Source of the DNA: Dasypus novemcinctus
Lineage: Eukaryota > Chordata > Mammalia > Cingulata > Dasypodidae
Assembly (NCBI RefSeq): GCF_030445035.2
Contig: NC_080673.1
Location: forward strand, 38,436,365-38,500,364
DNA length: 64,000 bases
Direction of reading: 5' to 3'
A program made the position numbers and the translations under genes. The notes under the pieces were generated by a model. That model saw only the letters and a list, made by a program, of their open reading frames with translations. It searched no databases and had not been told where the DNA came from. The first letter of the stretch is position 1, and every line of letters begins with the position of its first letter. Positions 1 through 11,124 of the stretch are shown here, piece after piece.

Positions 1-94
1 TATAGATTCCTAAGTCAAAATTATTATTATGGTGATTGAATACATATAAGTGGATATGTCTCCATATGAGTGTTTTTTGCTGTTACCTCAAATT

Positions 95-302
95 TTTTTA
101 AACTTTTAAAAAATAATTTCAAACTTACAGGACAGTTGCAAAAATAATACAAATTTTATACAGAGAACTCCAATTTATCACCACCCCCCAGATACCCAGA
201 TCCACCAATTTAACATTTTGCCATATTTGCCTTATCAATCTTTCTATCTAACTAGCTGATACTCCATCTATCTACCTACCAATCTATTTAGCTATCTGTC
301 TG

Positions 303-340
<38 letters not shown>

Positions 341-590
341 CATCTTCCGAGCATTTGAGAGTAAGTTGTATATACAATGCTCCTTGAATACCTCATACTT
401 CCACGTACATTTTCTAAGAACAAAGATATTCCCTTTTGTAACTACCTTAAGTGTGGTTACCAAGTTTAAGAAATTTATCATTAATATAAAGCTTACTGTA
501 ACCTATAGTTCAAATTAACATTAGTGAAGCCTTTATACATCTACTTTAATTGGTTTTCCCATATATCAAAAGTGGCCATTTCCTTTCATC
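95..590 (-). mobile_element. Old L1 3' region fragment (L1M-type), antisense
   Basis: The stretch resembles the antisense 3' region of old mammalian L1 elements: 'caaacttacaggacagttgcaaaaat', then 'ccaccaatttaacattttgcca', then 'gagcatttgagagtaagttg' and 'tttctaagaacaaagatattc'. A TCTA microsatellite sits in the middle, as it commonly does in this L1 segment. No ORF survives. The family was named from remembered consensus features. Confidence 0.6.
242..345. repeat. (TCTA)n microsatellite
   Basis: Tetranucleotide tract. It is nearly pure TCTA over about 40 bases (about 302-341) and is preceded by degenerate copies from about 242. It lies inside an old L1 fragment and is likely length-polymorphic. 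Confidence 0.9.
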
Positions 591-1699
591 ATTTTTATAA
601 GCCATTGATCCATTTCTCTCATCTTTTTATTTTTTACAATCAGGATTAACAACTCCTATAAGAATCAAGAGAAAAACCTAAAGTTAACAACCCAAATCCC
701 AGCAAATTTGTTAAGTTACAGCATTTTCTGCATTTTGTATAGAGAATTGAATATTTTAATTTAATTTTAAAATATTTATTAGAATAAAGCAGGTAATCCA
801 GGTTTGGATCAGGAGAGTAGTTTTTTTAATTAATACTTTGGAGCAGTATCTTGAAAGTGGTATCCAACCCAATAAACTTTTTTCTTTTCATGGGAGCATA
901 GGTTGCAATCCCAAATTCTTTTAACTCAGATTAATGGAAACAAAGTATTGAGTTTAAATTTAGAAAAATACTTGGTTGGAATTCTCCAAATTTGTTTCCC
1001 ATTTATAAGTAGCAAATAAATACTGTACTTTAAAATTACATTAGTTTAGTTTTCCCTATAATTTTAGAAGAATACGCCATCTGACCGAAAAATGAAATGT
1101 GTGTGTGCCGGGGGTATAGTATATGTATGAATTAAAAGAAAATGCAAGAATATTTCCTTTCAAAATACAACTGAGGAAAAATTCATTTTAATAATTTAGA
1201 CAGGATTTTATTTTAATGATGTACAGATTCCTGCTGATTTTAAAAGAAATGATCCTCAAAGAAGACCAAAACAATTTTTTCCCCTTGAGGTAACACTATG
1301 ATATTACGACTTCACTTTTCAGCACTGACATTTCATCAGGTACCAACAAAACCATCATTTAATTTTGATGTTTGTTAATTGTTTTAGTTTCTTCCAGCAT
1401 TTAATAGAATCTTATTCAACATTAAAATGGAAGTTCCAGTACATTCCCACTTTGTTCTATGCTGAGTGGCATTCTTGCCATTGTCAGAAGGAAGACAGGA
1501 AGAATCTAAAATGTATACTTCATGAACGTTCATTCATTTGTAGAACACTTATTCTACAACTGGTTATTGAAAGTCTACTACATGGCAGATAATATGCCAA
1601 GGGCTTGGGAATACGTTGGAGAACAAGATCAGTACACCAGGGATTCAATAAATATTTACAGAATGAATGGGTGAACTAGTTTTCCATTGATACATGCTT
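591..1699. other. AT-rich intergenic stretch, no gene seen
   Basis: No coding exon or RNA gene was recognised. About 1,530-1,680 has the look of an ancient L2/MIR-type 3' region ('cattcatttgtagaacacttattctac', then 'tcaataaatatttacagaatgaatgggtg'), but it is too diverged to name. Confidence 0.4.
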
Positions 1700-1895
1700 C
1701 AGATACCAAGCTCTGATAATCGTTTATCTTATTTAATTCTGGAAACCGCTAAGTTCTACACATGATGAAACTGAGACTCTGAGAGGTTAAGTAAACAACC
1801 GAAGGCCACAGGGGTTGTTAGACTTGGTAGCAGGACTTAGACCCAGGTCTGTCTGATCCTACATTCCATACTCTCTACCCATTACACCATATTGT
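1700..1895 (+). mobile_element. MIR SINE
   Basis: Contains the MIR core and tail order: 'gatgaaactgagactctgagaggttaagtaa', then 'gccacaggggttgtta', then 'cttagacccaggtctgtctgat', ending near 'acccattacaccatattg'. It is a diverged, non-coding, mammal-wide SINE. Confidence 0.8.
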
Positions 1896-2751
1896 CCAGC
1901 AAAATATAAGCATTATAAAGAATTTACCCATACCTCCTTTTTGTGTTATTTTGTTTTGTTTTGGCCAGCTCATTACCTTGGGACTGTAGTGTCTCAAAAG
2001 GGCACACACATTCTTAGCCCAAGCTTTCCCTTAGGCTTTCACCTTCACATATGGGTGTGGGTTTGGATATTCACATCTGTGTGAGGGACTTGGCCAATGC
2101 AGTGATAATAACTAAGAGTTTACTTAACTCTAGCTCTCATTAGATTTTTTTTTCTGTAGAGTTAGTCATCCTGGAATTGAAGCACAGCTAACACTCACTC
2201 TAAATTGCCTGATATTACAAAGACAAAATAATTGTGTCTTTAAAGAGAAGAAATAGATTTGCAGAAATTCTGCTTACTAAAATACTTAATTTTAAAAGGT
2301 TGATGCCATTGGTGGAAGGGAAAGGGAGTGCTATTTGTTCTGTGTTGTTTTCAGGTCAATAGTGCAGTGTTCTTTGTATTAGCTCATACCATTTTATAAG
2401 TCAAGGGCAGTAAATCAGTGACAGAGAAAACAGAGATAATCTGTCTTGCACAGCTGCTCTCTGGTGTGAAGGGCAAAGGCTTTCCAGCACTGATATTCAG
2501 AACACTTGTTGCTTCTTTTACAATTCATGCCAGGCCAGGCCTAAATAGCACAAGGCAACTTATATTCATAAAATATTTGTAGAGTGCAAACTTTTTGGTA
2601 AGTAGTAGGATAAGTGGACATACATTGGTGAACAAGACAGACAAGGGCCCTGCACTTGTGAAGTTTTAGCTCTAGAGAGGACAGCAGAAAATGAAAACTA
2701 CTTATAGAACATGGGCTAAGCCTAAGATAGGGGAGCAATATCCTAGGGACC

Positions 2752-3138
2752 TGCTTTAGTTTTCTGGCTGCTAAAACTAGCACCATACAATGGGTTGGTT
2801 TAACAACAGGAATTTATTGGCTCATGGTCGGTGTCTTTTGGCTGGCCAGCAATCTCTGGGGTTCCTTGGCTTTTCCAACACATGGCAATGCACATGAGGC
2901 ATCTTCTCCTTCTTTTCCAGGTTCCGTTGACTTCCAGCTTCTGGCTGCTCCCTGTGGCTTCTCTCTGTGACCATCTCTGTAAGGTCTCTAGAAATAGAGG
3001 CCATCCTGATTCACTTGGGCCACACCTTTTCTGAAGAACCTTCACTGAAAGGTTCTACTTACAGTGGGTTCACACCCACAGAAATGGATTGAGATTAAGA
3101 ACATGTTTGTTTGGGGTACATAATTCCAAGTCACCACA
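2752..3138 (-). mobile_element. Solo MaLR-type LTR (MLT1-like), minus strand
   Basis: Read on the minus strand it starts TGTGGTGACTTGGAATTATG and ends AACTAAAGCA, giving TG...CA termini over 387 bases. Near the end it has 'ccaataaattcctgttgtt', the polyadenylation-type segment typical of MLT1-like LTRs. The flanking 5-mers GGACC and GGAGC (4/5) fit a decayed 5-bp target duplication. No internal region is present, so it is a solo LTR. Short ORFs in it are chance. Confidence 0.7.
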
Positions 3139-3644
3139 GGAGCTAAACTCCAGGAAGACAAGGGATGTTCCCTTAAGGAAATGATGCTTACAATTTATTC
3201 AGGCATTCTAATTGGCTTTTGGACTTGAATCCTCTGGTCTGAATGACTGTATGGTTTATGTCACATGACTGACACATCGTATGTACTTAATACACATCTG
3301 TTGAACAAGTTTATGAATGTATTAATGAGTGAATGATTAAAAGATAATCTGGAATTCTCTTTGCCAGAATAGGAATAGCTTTTAGGGTACTATGGGTTAC
3401 CACCTGATTTCTAAATGTCCATCTTCTTCAAAAAAACCATATTATTAATATAATCTACTTCTTAGATTTAAATGTTTATTGACTACAATAAAAACCATGT
3501 AAGCATTACTGGCATCTGTTCAATAATTAGGATATCAGTTTTTAATACTGTGAACCTAATGTATCTTTTTTGTCTTAAAAACTTGCTGTGTCTTTTGTCT
3601 TAAAGATACTTATTGCAAACTAAAAGAAAGTGATTATTCTTTCT

Positions 3645-3795
3645 TTCAGCACAAGTTCCTTAAATTCTCTGTGCCTCAGTTTCCTTGTCTATAAAATGGG
3701 GCAAAAGTACTAATTAAATAATACATGTAAAGCACTTAGAAAAGTCCCAAGCATATAGTAGGCACTCAATAACCATGAGTTATTAATACTCAGTT
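3645..3795 (-). mobile_element. MIR SINE, antisense
   Basis: Antisense MIR core: 'ctctgtgcctcagtttccttgtctataaaatgggg', followed by 'cataaagcact'-like sequence and 'tagtaggcactcaataa'. Non-coding. Confidence 0.8.
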
Positions 3796-6235
3796 ACATA
3801 AAGCTATAGTTCTTTTTTAAAAGCATTCTGAATCCCCACTAATATTTTGCACTATTCCAAAGTATTTCCTTGTATCTCCTTGCAACAGGTGATAGAACCA
3901 ATGACCCATATCAGAGAATAAAAGGATCAAAATACAGTATTCTTAGCCTAGAATTATGAGCAGTATTCAGAAATGGGTCCCAAATATAACCATTTTACTT
4001 TACCAGACTGGACTAAGAATAGGATGAATTGCCAGTGTGAGTGAACTGGAGCTTGGGGCTATCCTGGCCTAGGGCCCACAGACAAGGAGATCTCACCACC
4101 TTCATGGAGAGCCCACTTTCCTCCTGCAGGGGTGTTCCTGAGTCTTTACTCCTTCATTGGGTATGTTCATGCCACAACAAACAGTCCTGAAAATGGATAG
4201 GAATCAAGTTTATCAGGGCAGGAACGGTAGAATTATGAGGAGTGATATGTGAGGTGTGGAGGCTACCATTACATTTCCAAGTCTTTGAAAGGGTATTTCA
4301 TAATTATATTTTCAGATGTGACAAAATATATCAAAAAACTACCTCCCAAATCCCCCCTACCACCCAAAGCTGCCAATACACTTTATCATATGTACACAGA
4401 TTTTAGGATTTTGGTATTATGTTCTAATGTGGCAATTCTGTTGAAACCATATTCCTTATTCCTGTGAGTAGCAGGGAAGGAAAAGAATGACTATTCTTGG
4501 TATCACTCCCTGTTGAAAGAGATGGACCTCCAGATTGGAAACCCAAACCTGAGAGAAAAGTCTTGGATCTTAGTCATGTGTGCTTAAGAGCATTGCTGGC
4601 TGGTAGAAGAAACAGGACTTTTGTCTGGTGGAATCAGGCTTGAAGTTAAGCAGAAAGAGAGCCGTAGGGGGATGCCTCAGTGAGGATGAGTATGTTTCAT
4701 CTTGTAAATCAATCATAAAATGTAAGTCATCCTTAGTCTCTGTATTTTCCTTGTGTTATCCTAAGACACGTAGAAGCTTGATGACAGTTTCAGTGAATTA
4801 GCTATCCTCAATGGGAAAGTATAACCCCCAGAGAAGAGTAGGGGCTAATCATATCTTGTGCAGAGTCTCCCTCTATCGACTGAAAAGATATTAGTTCATT
4901 TTCATTGTGGGAGCGGATGTTGAGCGTGGCAGTAAGGGATAAGTAGGTCATTTTCTTCTTCAACCAGATACAGATCACAAGAGCTGGAGAAGAGAAAAAT
5001 GCTCTTCTACTTTTGTCACGTTGACACAAAAACACAAAGGGTGTAGTGAACACCTCTTGGAGGGCTGCTCTCCTCTCCTGGAATGAACCCTTAAAACACA
5101 GGACTGGGGGTCCAGTGTCCTGCCAATATCGTGGCACCCTGACCCTTCAGCTACAGGTAATTGAGCTACAAGTGGGCCCTGGACACAAGCTAGCTGCACC
5201 AGATTCTCTCCCAAGAATTTGTTATTTGGAAAGGAAAGAAGCAGAGAATTGGGTCCATTGACTTGAAGTTATATTCATGGCTGTCTTCTGAAGAGAAGCA
5301 GTACCAAAATACTTAATGATTCTTCTGTCAAATGTGAGAGACACTTCATATCCTTCCAATTGTAAACATCCCCTTTTATCTCTGTTATGTTAGGCTGAGA
5401 TGGTTTCTGGGTTTTGCTGAACTAATCTAAAGAGAAAATTAAGATCAAATTTCTAGGAACCAGACTGGCAATCTATCATTAAACATAAATTGCACATTAG
5501 AAAGAAAAGCTGTAGTTTCAAGTAACACAAAATGTTCCTAAAGATTTTATACATTAACTAGTAAAACTCTTGGAATTGTGGAAACTTTTGAAGAACTTTT
5601 AGTAATATTCAATTAAAAAATCTTTCACCTTTTAATAACTATTTCATGAATTAAATTTATAATATTTTCTATAAAATATAACCAAGATGAGTCCAAGGCT
5701 TAATATATTATTGATGAAGAGAGGTACAACTTAATGAGAAAGCATTATGTTCCCCATAGATAAAAATAAGCAAAGAACATATTCGAAAGCCCAAAAGAAA
5801 AAAAAAAAAAAGCACATATATTTGGAAAAATATTGAATCTAGAAATTAATTGAAGAAAGCCAGCAAGGTTGGTTTCTAGGAATGTGAGTGTTCTGTTAGG
5901 GAAGAAGAGTCTCACTCCTCCCCACATTTCGAAGGGGTAAGGACAAGCTGGGAAAAAAGGCTGGTTGATTGTGTACCAAAGTAGTGTGCTGTAGAGTACA
6001 GGATTTAAAATTCCCCTTCAACCACCGATGAATTCTTCAGTATTTCAATCTACATTGCTAACTAATATTTTTCTGACTCTGTTTTCTTTGGAGAGAATGC
6101 TGAGGCCTACTTTAATTTTAGATCAGGATAAATAATGAGGGTGCCTCTGTGGGAGAGCTGTTCTCTGATTTTAAATTACATTTATGTGGCTTTTCCCCTT
6201 TCTATAGCAAATAGGATTATTACTGCAATACAACG
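3796..6235. other. Intergenic, no gene or clear repeat recognised
   Basis: All reading frames are short and none resembles a known protein. An AT-rich block (about 5,560-5,720) and a short poly-A run near 5,800 are the only visible features. Confidence 0.4.
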
Positions 6236-6460
6236 AACACTTATGGAGCAATTAATTCTGTGCTAATCACCATTCCCAGTACTTAATACTTAATCCTTAC
6301 GACAACCCTATAAGATAGAGTAGCACTATTATTCCCATTTTACAGATGGGAAGTTGAGGCAAAAAGAGGAAAGTTGCCCAATATGACATGGCTGGTAAGT
6401 TACAGAAGGATTTGTACCTTCCCAGATCTTAAGTGCATGCCCTACCTGCTAGGATGGTTA
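6236..6460 (+). mobile_element. MIR SINE
   Basis: Shows 'attcccattttacagatgggaagttgaggcaaaaagagg', then 'cccaatatgacatggctggtaagt' and 'gatcttaagtgcatgccc', which is the MIR order from core to 3' part. Confidence 0.8.
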
Positions 6461-6539
6461 GTACTTTTATAAACAAAGGTATTTGTTCTCTTCTACTGAT
6501 ATGCTATTCCTGTTCCAGGAAAATGAACACCTGTGTCTA

Positions 6540-7110
6540 TATATATATTTAATATCTGCATGTATATATGTATACGCATACTTCTATGGCTACATGTGTA
6601 TATATACTCATGCACAATGCATTTTAGAAGGTAATTTATTGGGTCAAAAGGTATGTAATTTTTAAGTAGTTTACTGCTAAACTGCCTATAAAAAAGATTT
6701 AATGAGTTTGTACTCTCGTCAGTATGTGAGTGTATTCCCTCATCCTTGTCAACACTGGGCACTGTCAAATTTTACTTTATATTTTGCCAGCCTGTTAGGT
6801 GAAATACAGTATCATGTTACTGTGATTAATGTTTTCTTAATTCAGGAAGCACACTGAGAATTTTTTTTTTATTGACCATAATATTTCATTTTTGGGGGTG
6901 AACCGTGACAAAGTACCTTGTTTATTGGGTTGTTCATTTTTTTCTCTTGACTTAGGAGGGCTCTTTTCACATTAAGGAAATTAGCCTTTTGACTAATATA
7001 TACATTGTCCATATTCTCCCAATTTTTTTTAACTTTATGATATATATTACACATATAAATATATGTCATATAGTATTTTAAAAATAATTATGTGACCAAA
7101 TTACCAATAA
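6540..7110 (-). mobile_element. Old L1 fragment, antisense
   Basis: The segment 'attgggtcaaaaggtatgtaattttta...ctgctaaactgcctata...gtttgtactctcgtcagtatgtgag' matches the well-known antisense L1M phrase about a few dozen bases before its 3' end. It is strongly diverged and without ORFs. Confidence 0.5.
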
Positions 7111-7272
7111 TTTTAGGGGCCTTGCAATTGTGTATTGTTTAGAAAGACCTTCCCCATTCCAAAATTATAGTGGATAAGAAATGGTTCTGGAGCGAGACAA
7201 AATGGATTGGAAAGCCACCACCACAACTTACTAATTATGAGATCACAGAAAAGCTGCTTAACCATTCTATAC

Positions 7273-7553
7273 TGTTGTGGGAAACTGGCTTATCTCTTCC
7301 TTATTGTAAATATTACACCTGTTCTTTCATAGATGTTGCAGTTGTTAGATGTTGCAGTTCTAACAGCAAAGAGCTGCTTGGTAGTTTCCAATAAATACAA
7401 GGTGGAAATAGGGCAAGGCTCTCAGTTTCCAAAAGCTGTGAGCCCCTGGTCCCAGCTTTATCTCCTCTCTTGTGTGTCTCTCTCTATCCTTTATTTTGGT
7501 AATTTCTGATTGCCCTCCCTCTGAGCCAACCTATCGCTGAGCTGATTGCAGCA
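7273..7553 (+). repeat. 5' LTR of the class II-like element
   Basis: 281 bases, starting TGTTGTGGGAAACTGGC and ending TTGCAGCA. It contains 'cttggtagtttccaataaatacaagg', which includes an AATAAA polyadenylation signal, followed by a TCTC-rich end. It aligns along its full length with 9,582-9,891. Relative to the 3' copy it lacks about 30 bases in the GTTGCAGTTGTTAGATG region, where the 3' LTR carries an extra partial copy. Three extra bases (TGT) precede the start shared with the 3' LTR. Confidence 0.85.
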
Positions 7554-7555
7554 AT

Positions 7556-7573
7556 TGGAGCCTAACATGGGGC
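7556..7573 (+). promoter_or_regulatory. Primer binding site, tRNA-Lys type
   Basis: The 18-mer TGGAGCCTAACATGGGGC begins two bases after the 5' LTR. It differs at three of 18 positions from the lysine(1,2) primer site typical of betaretrovirus-like elements. Position and sequence both support the call. Confidence 0.7.
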
Positions 7574-8117
7574 CTGAAGGGAAGAAGGCTCACAGCAACT
7601 GGTGTCTGACCAGGGATCCAAAGGGAAGAAGGATTGCCTCAAGCAAAATTAAAGTTGGTGTAACTGCACAGAGCCCAGAATGGTTTGGAAAGCCTTTGAA
7701 GTCCTCGAGATTTTGCTTGTTTTCCCCCAGGAGACAGGGTACCAGCTCAACGGATAAAGCCATACTATGAACATCAAGGGACAATGAAAGTTCCTGTAGA
7801 GTCCAGAACCTCTGGTCATGCAGGTGGAGAGATGGATGCTGGAAACTGCATGGCTGGGTCTCATTCCAAAGACTAGAATGGCTTTACATCAAAGTATCTA
7901 AACTACAGAACTTGTTCAAGCATAGCATCATAAAGCAAGTATGACTTGGGAAGAGAAAGACATTAAGAAGGAAATTAAGAGGAGGAAAACTGGAAAAGTA
8001 ATGTTGAATTATAAAAGGAAGCAGTGAAGAAATCCTAGATTTATAGATTTGCAATTGCTTTTGTGTTTGTTCAATGTTAGTGTGTGTTGTAAATGTTTCA
8101 GTGTGTGATTGTTTTTA

Positions 8118-8485
8118 AAAAAGAGATAGAAAAAAGAAAAAAGAAAGAGGAAGGAAAAAAGAAAAGAAAGAAAAAAGGAAGAAAGATAAAGAGATATAAA
8201 AAGGAAGAAAGAAAAGAGAAAGAGAAAAAGGAAGAAAATAGGAGAAAAAGGAAGGAAAAAAGAAAAAGATAGAGAAAAAGGAAGAAAAGAAAAAGAAAGA
8301 AAAGGAGAAAAAAGAAAGAGAAAAAGGAAGGGAAAAGTAAAGAGAGAAAAAGGAAGGAAAAAGAAAAAGAGAAAGCAAAAAAGGAAGGAAAAATGAAAAA
8401 GAGATAGAGAAAAAGGAAGGAAAAGAAAAAGAAAAAGAGAAAAAGAAAACGGAAGGAAAAAGAAAAAAGAGAAAGGGAGGATAAA
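8118..8485. repeat. Long purine-rich tract (A/G) inside the LTR element
   Basis: About 370 bases that are almost entirely A and G on the plus strand, built of irregular units like 'gaaaaaggaagg' repeated some 20 times with variations. The long ORF on the opposite strand (8,009-8,509, about 166 residues of F, L and S) is a product of this composition and not a gene. Such tracts can form triplex (H-DNA) and expand easily. Confidence 0.85.
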
Positions 8486-8790
8486 ATGAAAGATGTGAAA
8501 GTTTAGCAAATATTGAAAAAAGTAAAAGGTTTGTGGGAATGCTAACTGAAATGTAATAAGGTGTATTTTGTCTTAAAATAAAACTGTTAGTTTTATAAAA
8601 TCAGAAATGGCAAAACTAGTAAGGATAAAATGAAGATGCAAAAAGTTAAGAGAATATTGAAAAAAGTAAAAAGTTTGTGGGAATGCTAACTGAAATGTTA
8701 TAAGGTATATTTTGTCCTAAAGTAAAATGGTTAAAATGGAGATAGGCGGGACAAAACTAGTAAGTATATAGCAACTTGTAAAAGTATTGT
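8478..8790. repeat. Tandem repeat, unit about 144 bp, two copies and a partial third
   Basis: 'aggataaaatga' at 8,478 recurs at 8,622. 'tattgaaaaaagtaaaa', 'gtttgtgggaatgctaactg' and the following 'ttttgt..taaa' segment recur with the same spacing. A further partial copy begins at 'caaaactagtaag' (8,611, again at 8,752). It lies directly 3' of the purine tract within the LTR element. Confidence 0.85.
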
Positions 8791-9581
8791 GGTAGCATTC
8801 AGTGAGTTAATGTGTTTTGTAAAAGTAAAACAAACCTGAATGAATACAAAAAGTACAAAAACTGTGTGAAAAGGTCAACAATGGACTTTTGTAGTTCTTC
8901 AAGGCTTTCTGCCCTGGCCTGATGGCAATGAATCTGGCTGCATAGAAGAAACCTGTGGCAGTGACCCTACTAAGAAACATCAGAGACAAGGGTATTTTAA
9001 GGGCCTGGAAGAGGCAAACAATTGGGACAAGCTGTAAGATCCCTGCTGCTTAATCAAATTCTTAAATGTCTGGGTAAGACAAAACTGTATTGTCTGCTGT
9101 AATTAGTAAATACAATGTTTCTCATATTAATGGAGTTTGTATTGACTTAGCCTGTGAATTGGATGTGGCCAGCACTAATATCGAGTACTGGCCTATATAA
9201 TCTTGTTAGTTGGGAATCTTAAACTCATGAGAAATGAAAGTCTATTCATTAAATGTCTGCTAGTTGGAAGCCTTATTGTTTATTGTTGTATAATCTATGT
9301 AGTTATGGATTATGTATAAAATGCTTGAATACTAATCAGAACTTTAATAATGTAACATATTGTGTACTTAAGCGATTTGATGACTTTAAGTGATATATAC
9401 ATGTACCTTGTTGAATATATAAATCTCTTGTTTTAAGTTTGAAAAATCATGGGACTGAATGTATTGAGAAAAAAATTTAATGAGTAGTGTTCAAACCTAA
9501 AAGTGAAAATATTATGCAGGAAGCTTTGTTAATCAGTGAAACATCATTTGCATGGACTTTGCAAAAACAAAAAGAGGGAAA

Positions 9582-9891
9582 TGTGGAAAACTGGCTTACC
9601 TGTTCCTTATTGTAAATATTACACCTGTTTCTATTGTAGATATTGCAGTTGTTAGATGTTGTAGTTGTTCCCTATTATAGATGATGTTGCAGTTCTAATA
9701 GCAAATAGCTGCTTGGTAGTTTTCAATAAATACAAGGTGGAAACTAGGGTCAAGCTCTCAGTTCCAGAAGCTGTGAATCCCCTGGTCCCATCTTTATCTC
9801 CTCTCTAGTGTCTCTCTCTCTCTATCCTTTTATTTCTTTAAGTTCTGCATCACCTTCCCTTCGAGCCAATATCACTGAACCAATTGCAGCA
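9582..9891 (+). repeat. 3' LTR of the class II-like element
   Basis: 310 bases, starting TGTGGAAAACTGGCTTACC and ending TTGCAGCA, preceded by the purine tract 'aaaagagggaa'. It aligns with 7,273-7,553, has the same AATAAATACAAGG signal, and is followed by the target duplication CTATAC. Confidence 0.85.
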
Positions 9892-11124
9892 CTATACCTC
9901 TTTATTTCCACATTAAGGAGAGAACTGTCCCTACTGCAAATTAAGTACCTGAAAACACATGTTAAGTGTTCAAATGTAATCAGGCATATAGTATTCAGTA
10001 TATATTATTTTTATTACTGTCAGTAAATTAATGGTTCCACACTTCATGTTTAAATAGTGAATCGATTTAGAATTATTTTGATGTAAGGAATGAGATAGGG
10101 GATCTCGTTTTCTAATTTCTCTACCTCACCGAATTGTTTGCAAATTGTTACACCATTATTGATTTAACATGACTCTCATACTCAATTCTCAAATATGTTT
10201 GAGTCTACAGACTCCATTCTGTTTCACTGATCTGATTATTTTTTTTCCACACACACACACACACAAAATATTTACTTTACCATAGCTTTAGCATATAATT
10301 TAACATCTGGTAGAGATAGGTATTCCCCTTCCCCAAACTTTTTTTTTAATGTTACACATAATTTTCATTCTCTTACAAAATAAGTTTAACTGTGAAATAA
10401 CATTTTCAAAAGATTTCCTTGAAGGCTATTTTTGATTAATTTGACCTGCACTGTAATCATGTAGTTTTGCACAAAAATTTTGTTCTTTTTAGTTATTGAC
10501 TTACAACCAAATTGCTACCAATGCTTTAAAATACAATCTACATCTTCTTTTATTTTAGAGATTTGCTTATTTCCCATTTCAATTCTGAGAGATTTTGGAT
10601 GAGCAACCACTAATTTCAGTATATATTTACTGAGGTTATTGAAGTCTCAGGATAACTGCTGCCTTTTTTCCGATCCCATATGCTCAAGATGGGAGGCTCC
10701 CCCACTCCCCCCCACCCCCAATTCCCAGTCATCAGATTCCCCCAACCTTTTAAAAAATTTTCCAGCATATTTAAGCAGATCGATTTTCCCATAAGAACTT
10801 TAGAATCAATTTTCTGTCCTCCCCCCAAATTACTAGTATATTCATTGGAAATAAACTAAATTTATAGATTAATCATGTAACACATATTTATAATTTTGAA
10901 TCTTAATATCCAAAACTAAGATACACATTTTCATTGATCCAAGTCTTTTTTATGTCCCTTAAATTTTTTTCACCTATGTCTTCCAGAGTGTTTCATTTAT
11001 TGCTATTATAAATAGGACCTTTGCCCCTATTACATCTTCTAACTGCATTTGCAAAGTGTAGCAGTTTGACATTATTTATGAATTTGGTCCCAAGAAACAG
11101 GGTGGTGCTTTTGCAATTACCAAA

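Larger units (their letters stand above)
7273..9891 (+). mobile_element. Complete non-autonomous LTR element (class II ERV-like)
   Basis: Two direct LTRs (7,273-7,553 and 9,582-9,891) flank about 2.0 kb without any gag, pro, pol or env-like ORF. A primer binding site starts two bases after the 5' LTR and a purine tract abuts the 3' LTR. The 6-bp duplication CTATAC lies at 7,267-7,272 and 9,892-9,897; six bases suits class II (betaretrovirus-like) elements. The interior holds a purine-rich tract (8,118-8,485) and a 144-bp tandem repeat. The internal region looks substituted by non-coding sequence, as in other parasitic LTR elements that borrow enzymes. The class is inferred from primer site and duplication length, not from proteins. 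Confidence 0.8.

Noticed and set aside
8009-8509. 166-codon minus-strand ORF rich in F, L and S, looking like a membrane protein
   Set aside because: It is the complement of an A/G-rich low-complexity tract inside an LTR element; composition alone explains it.
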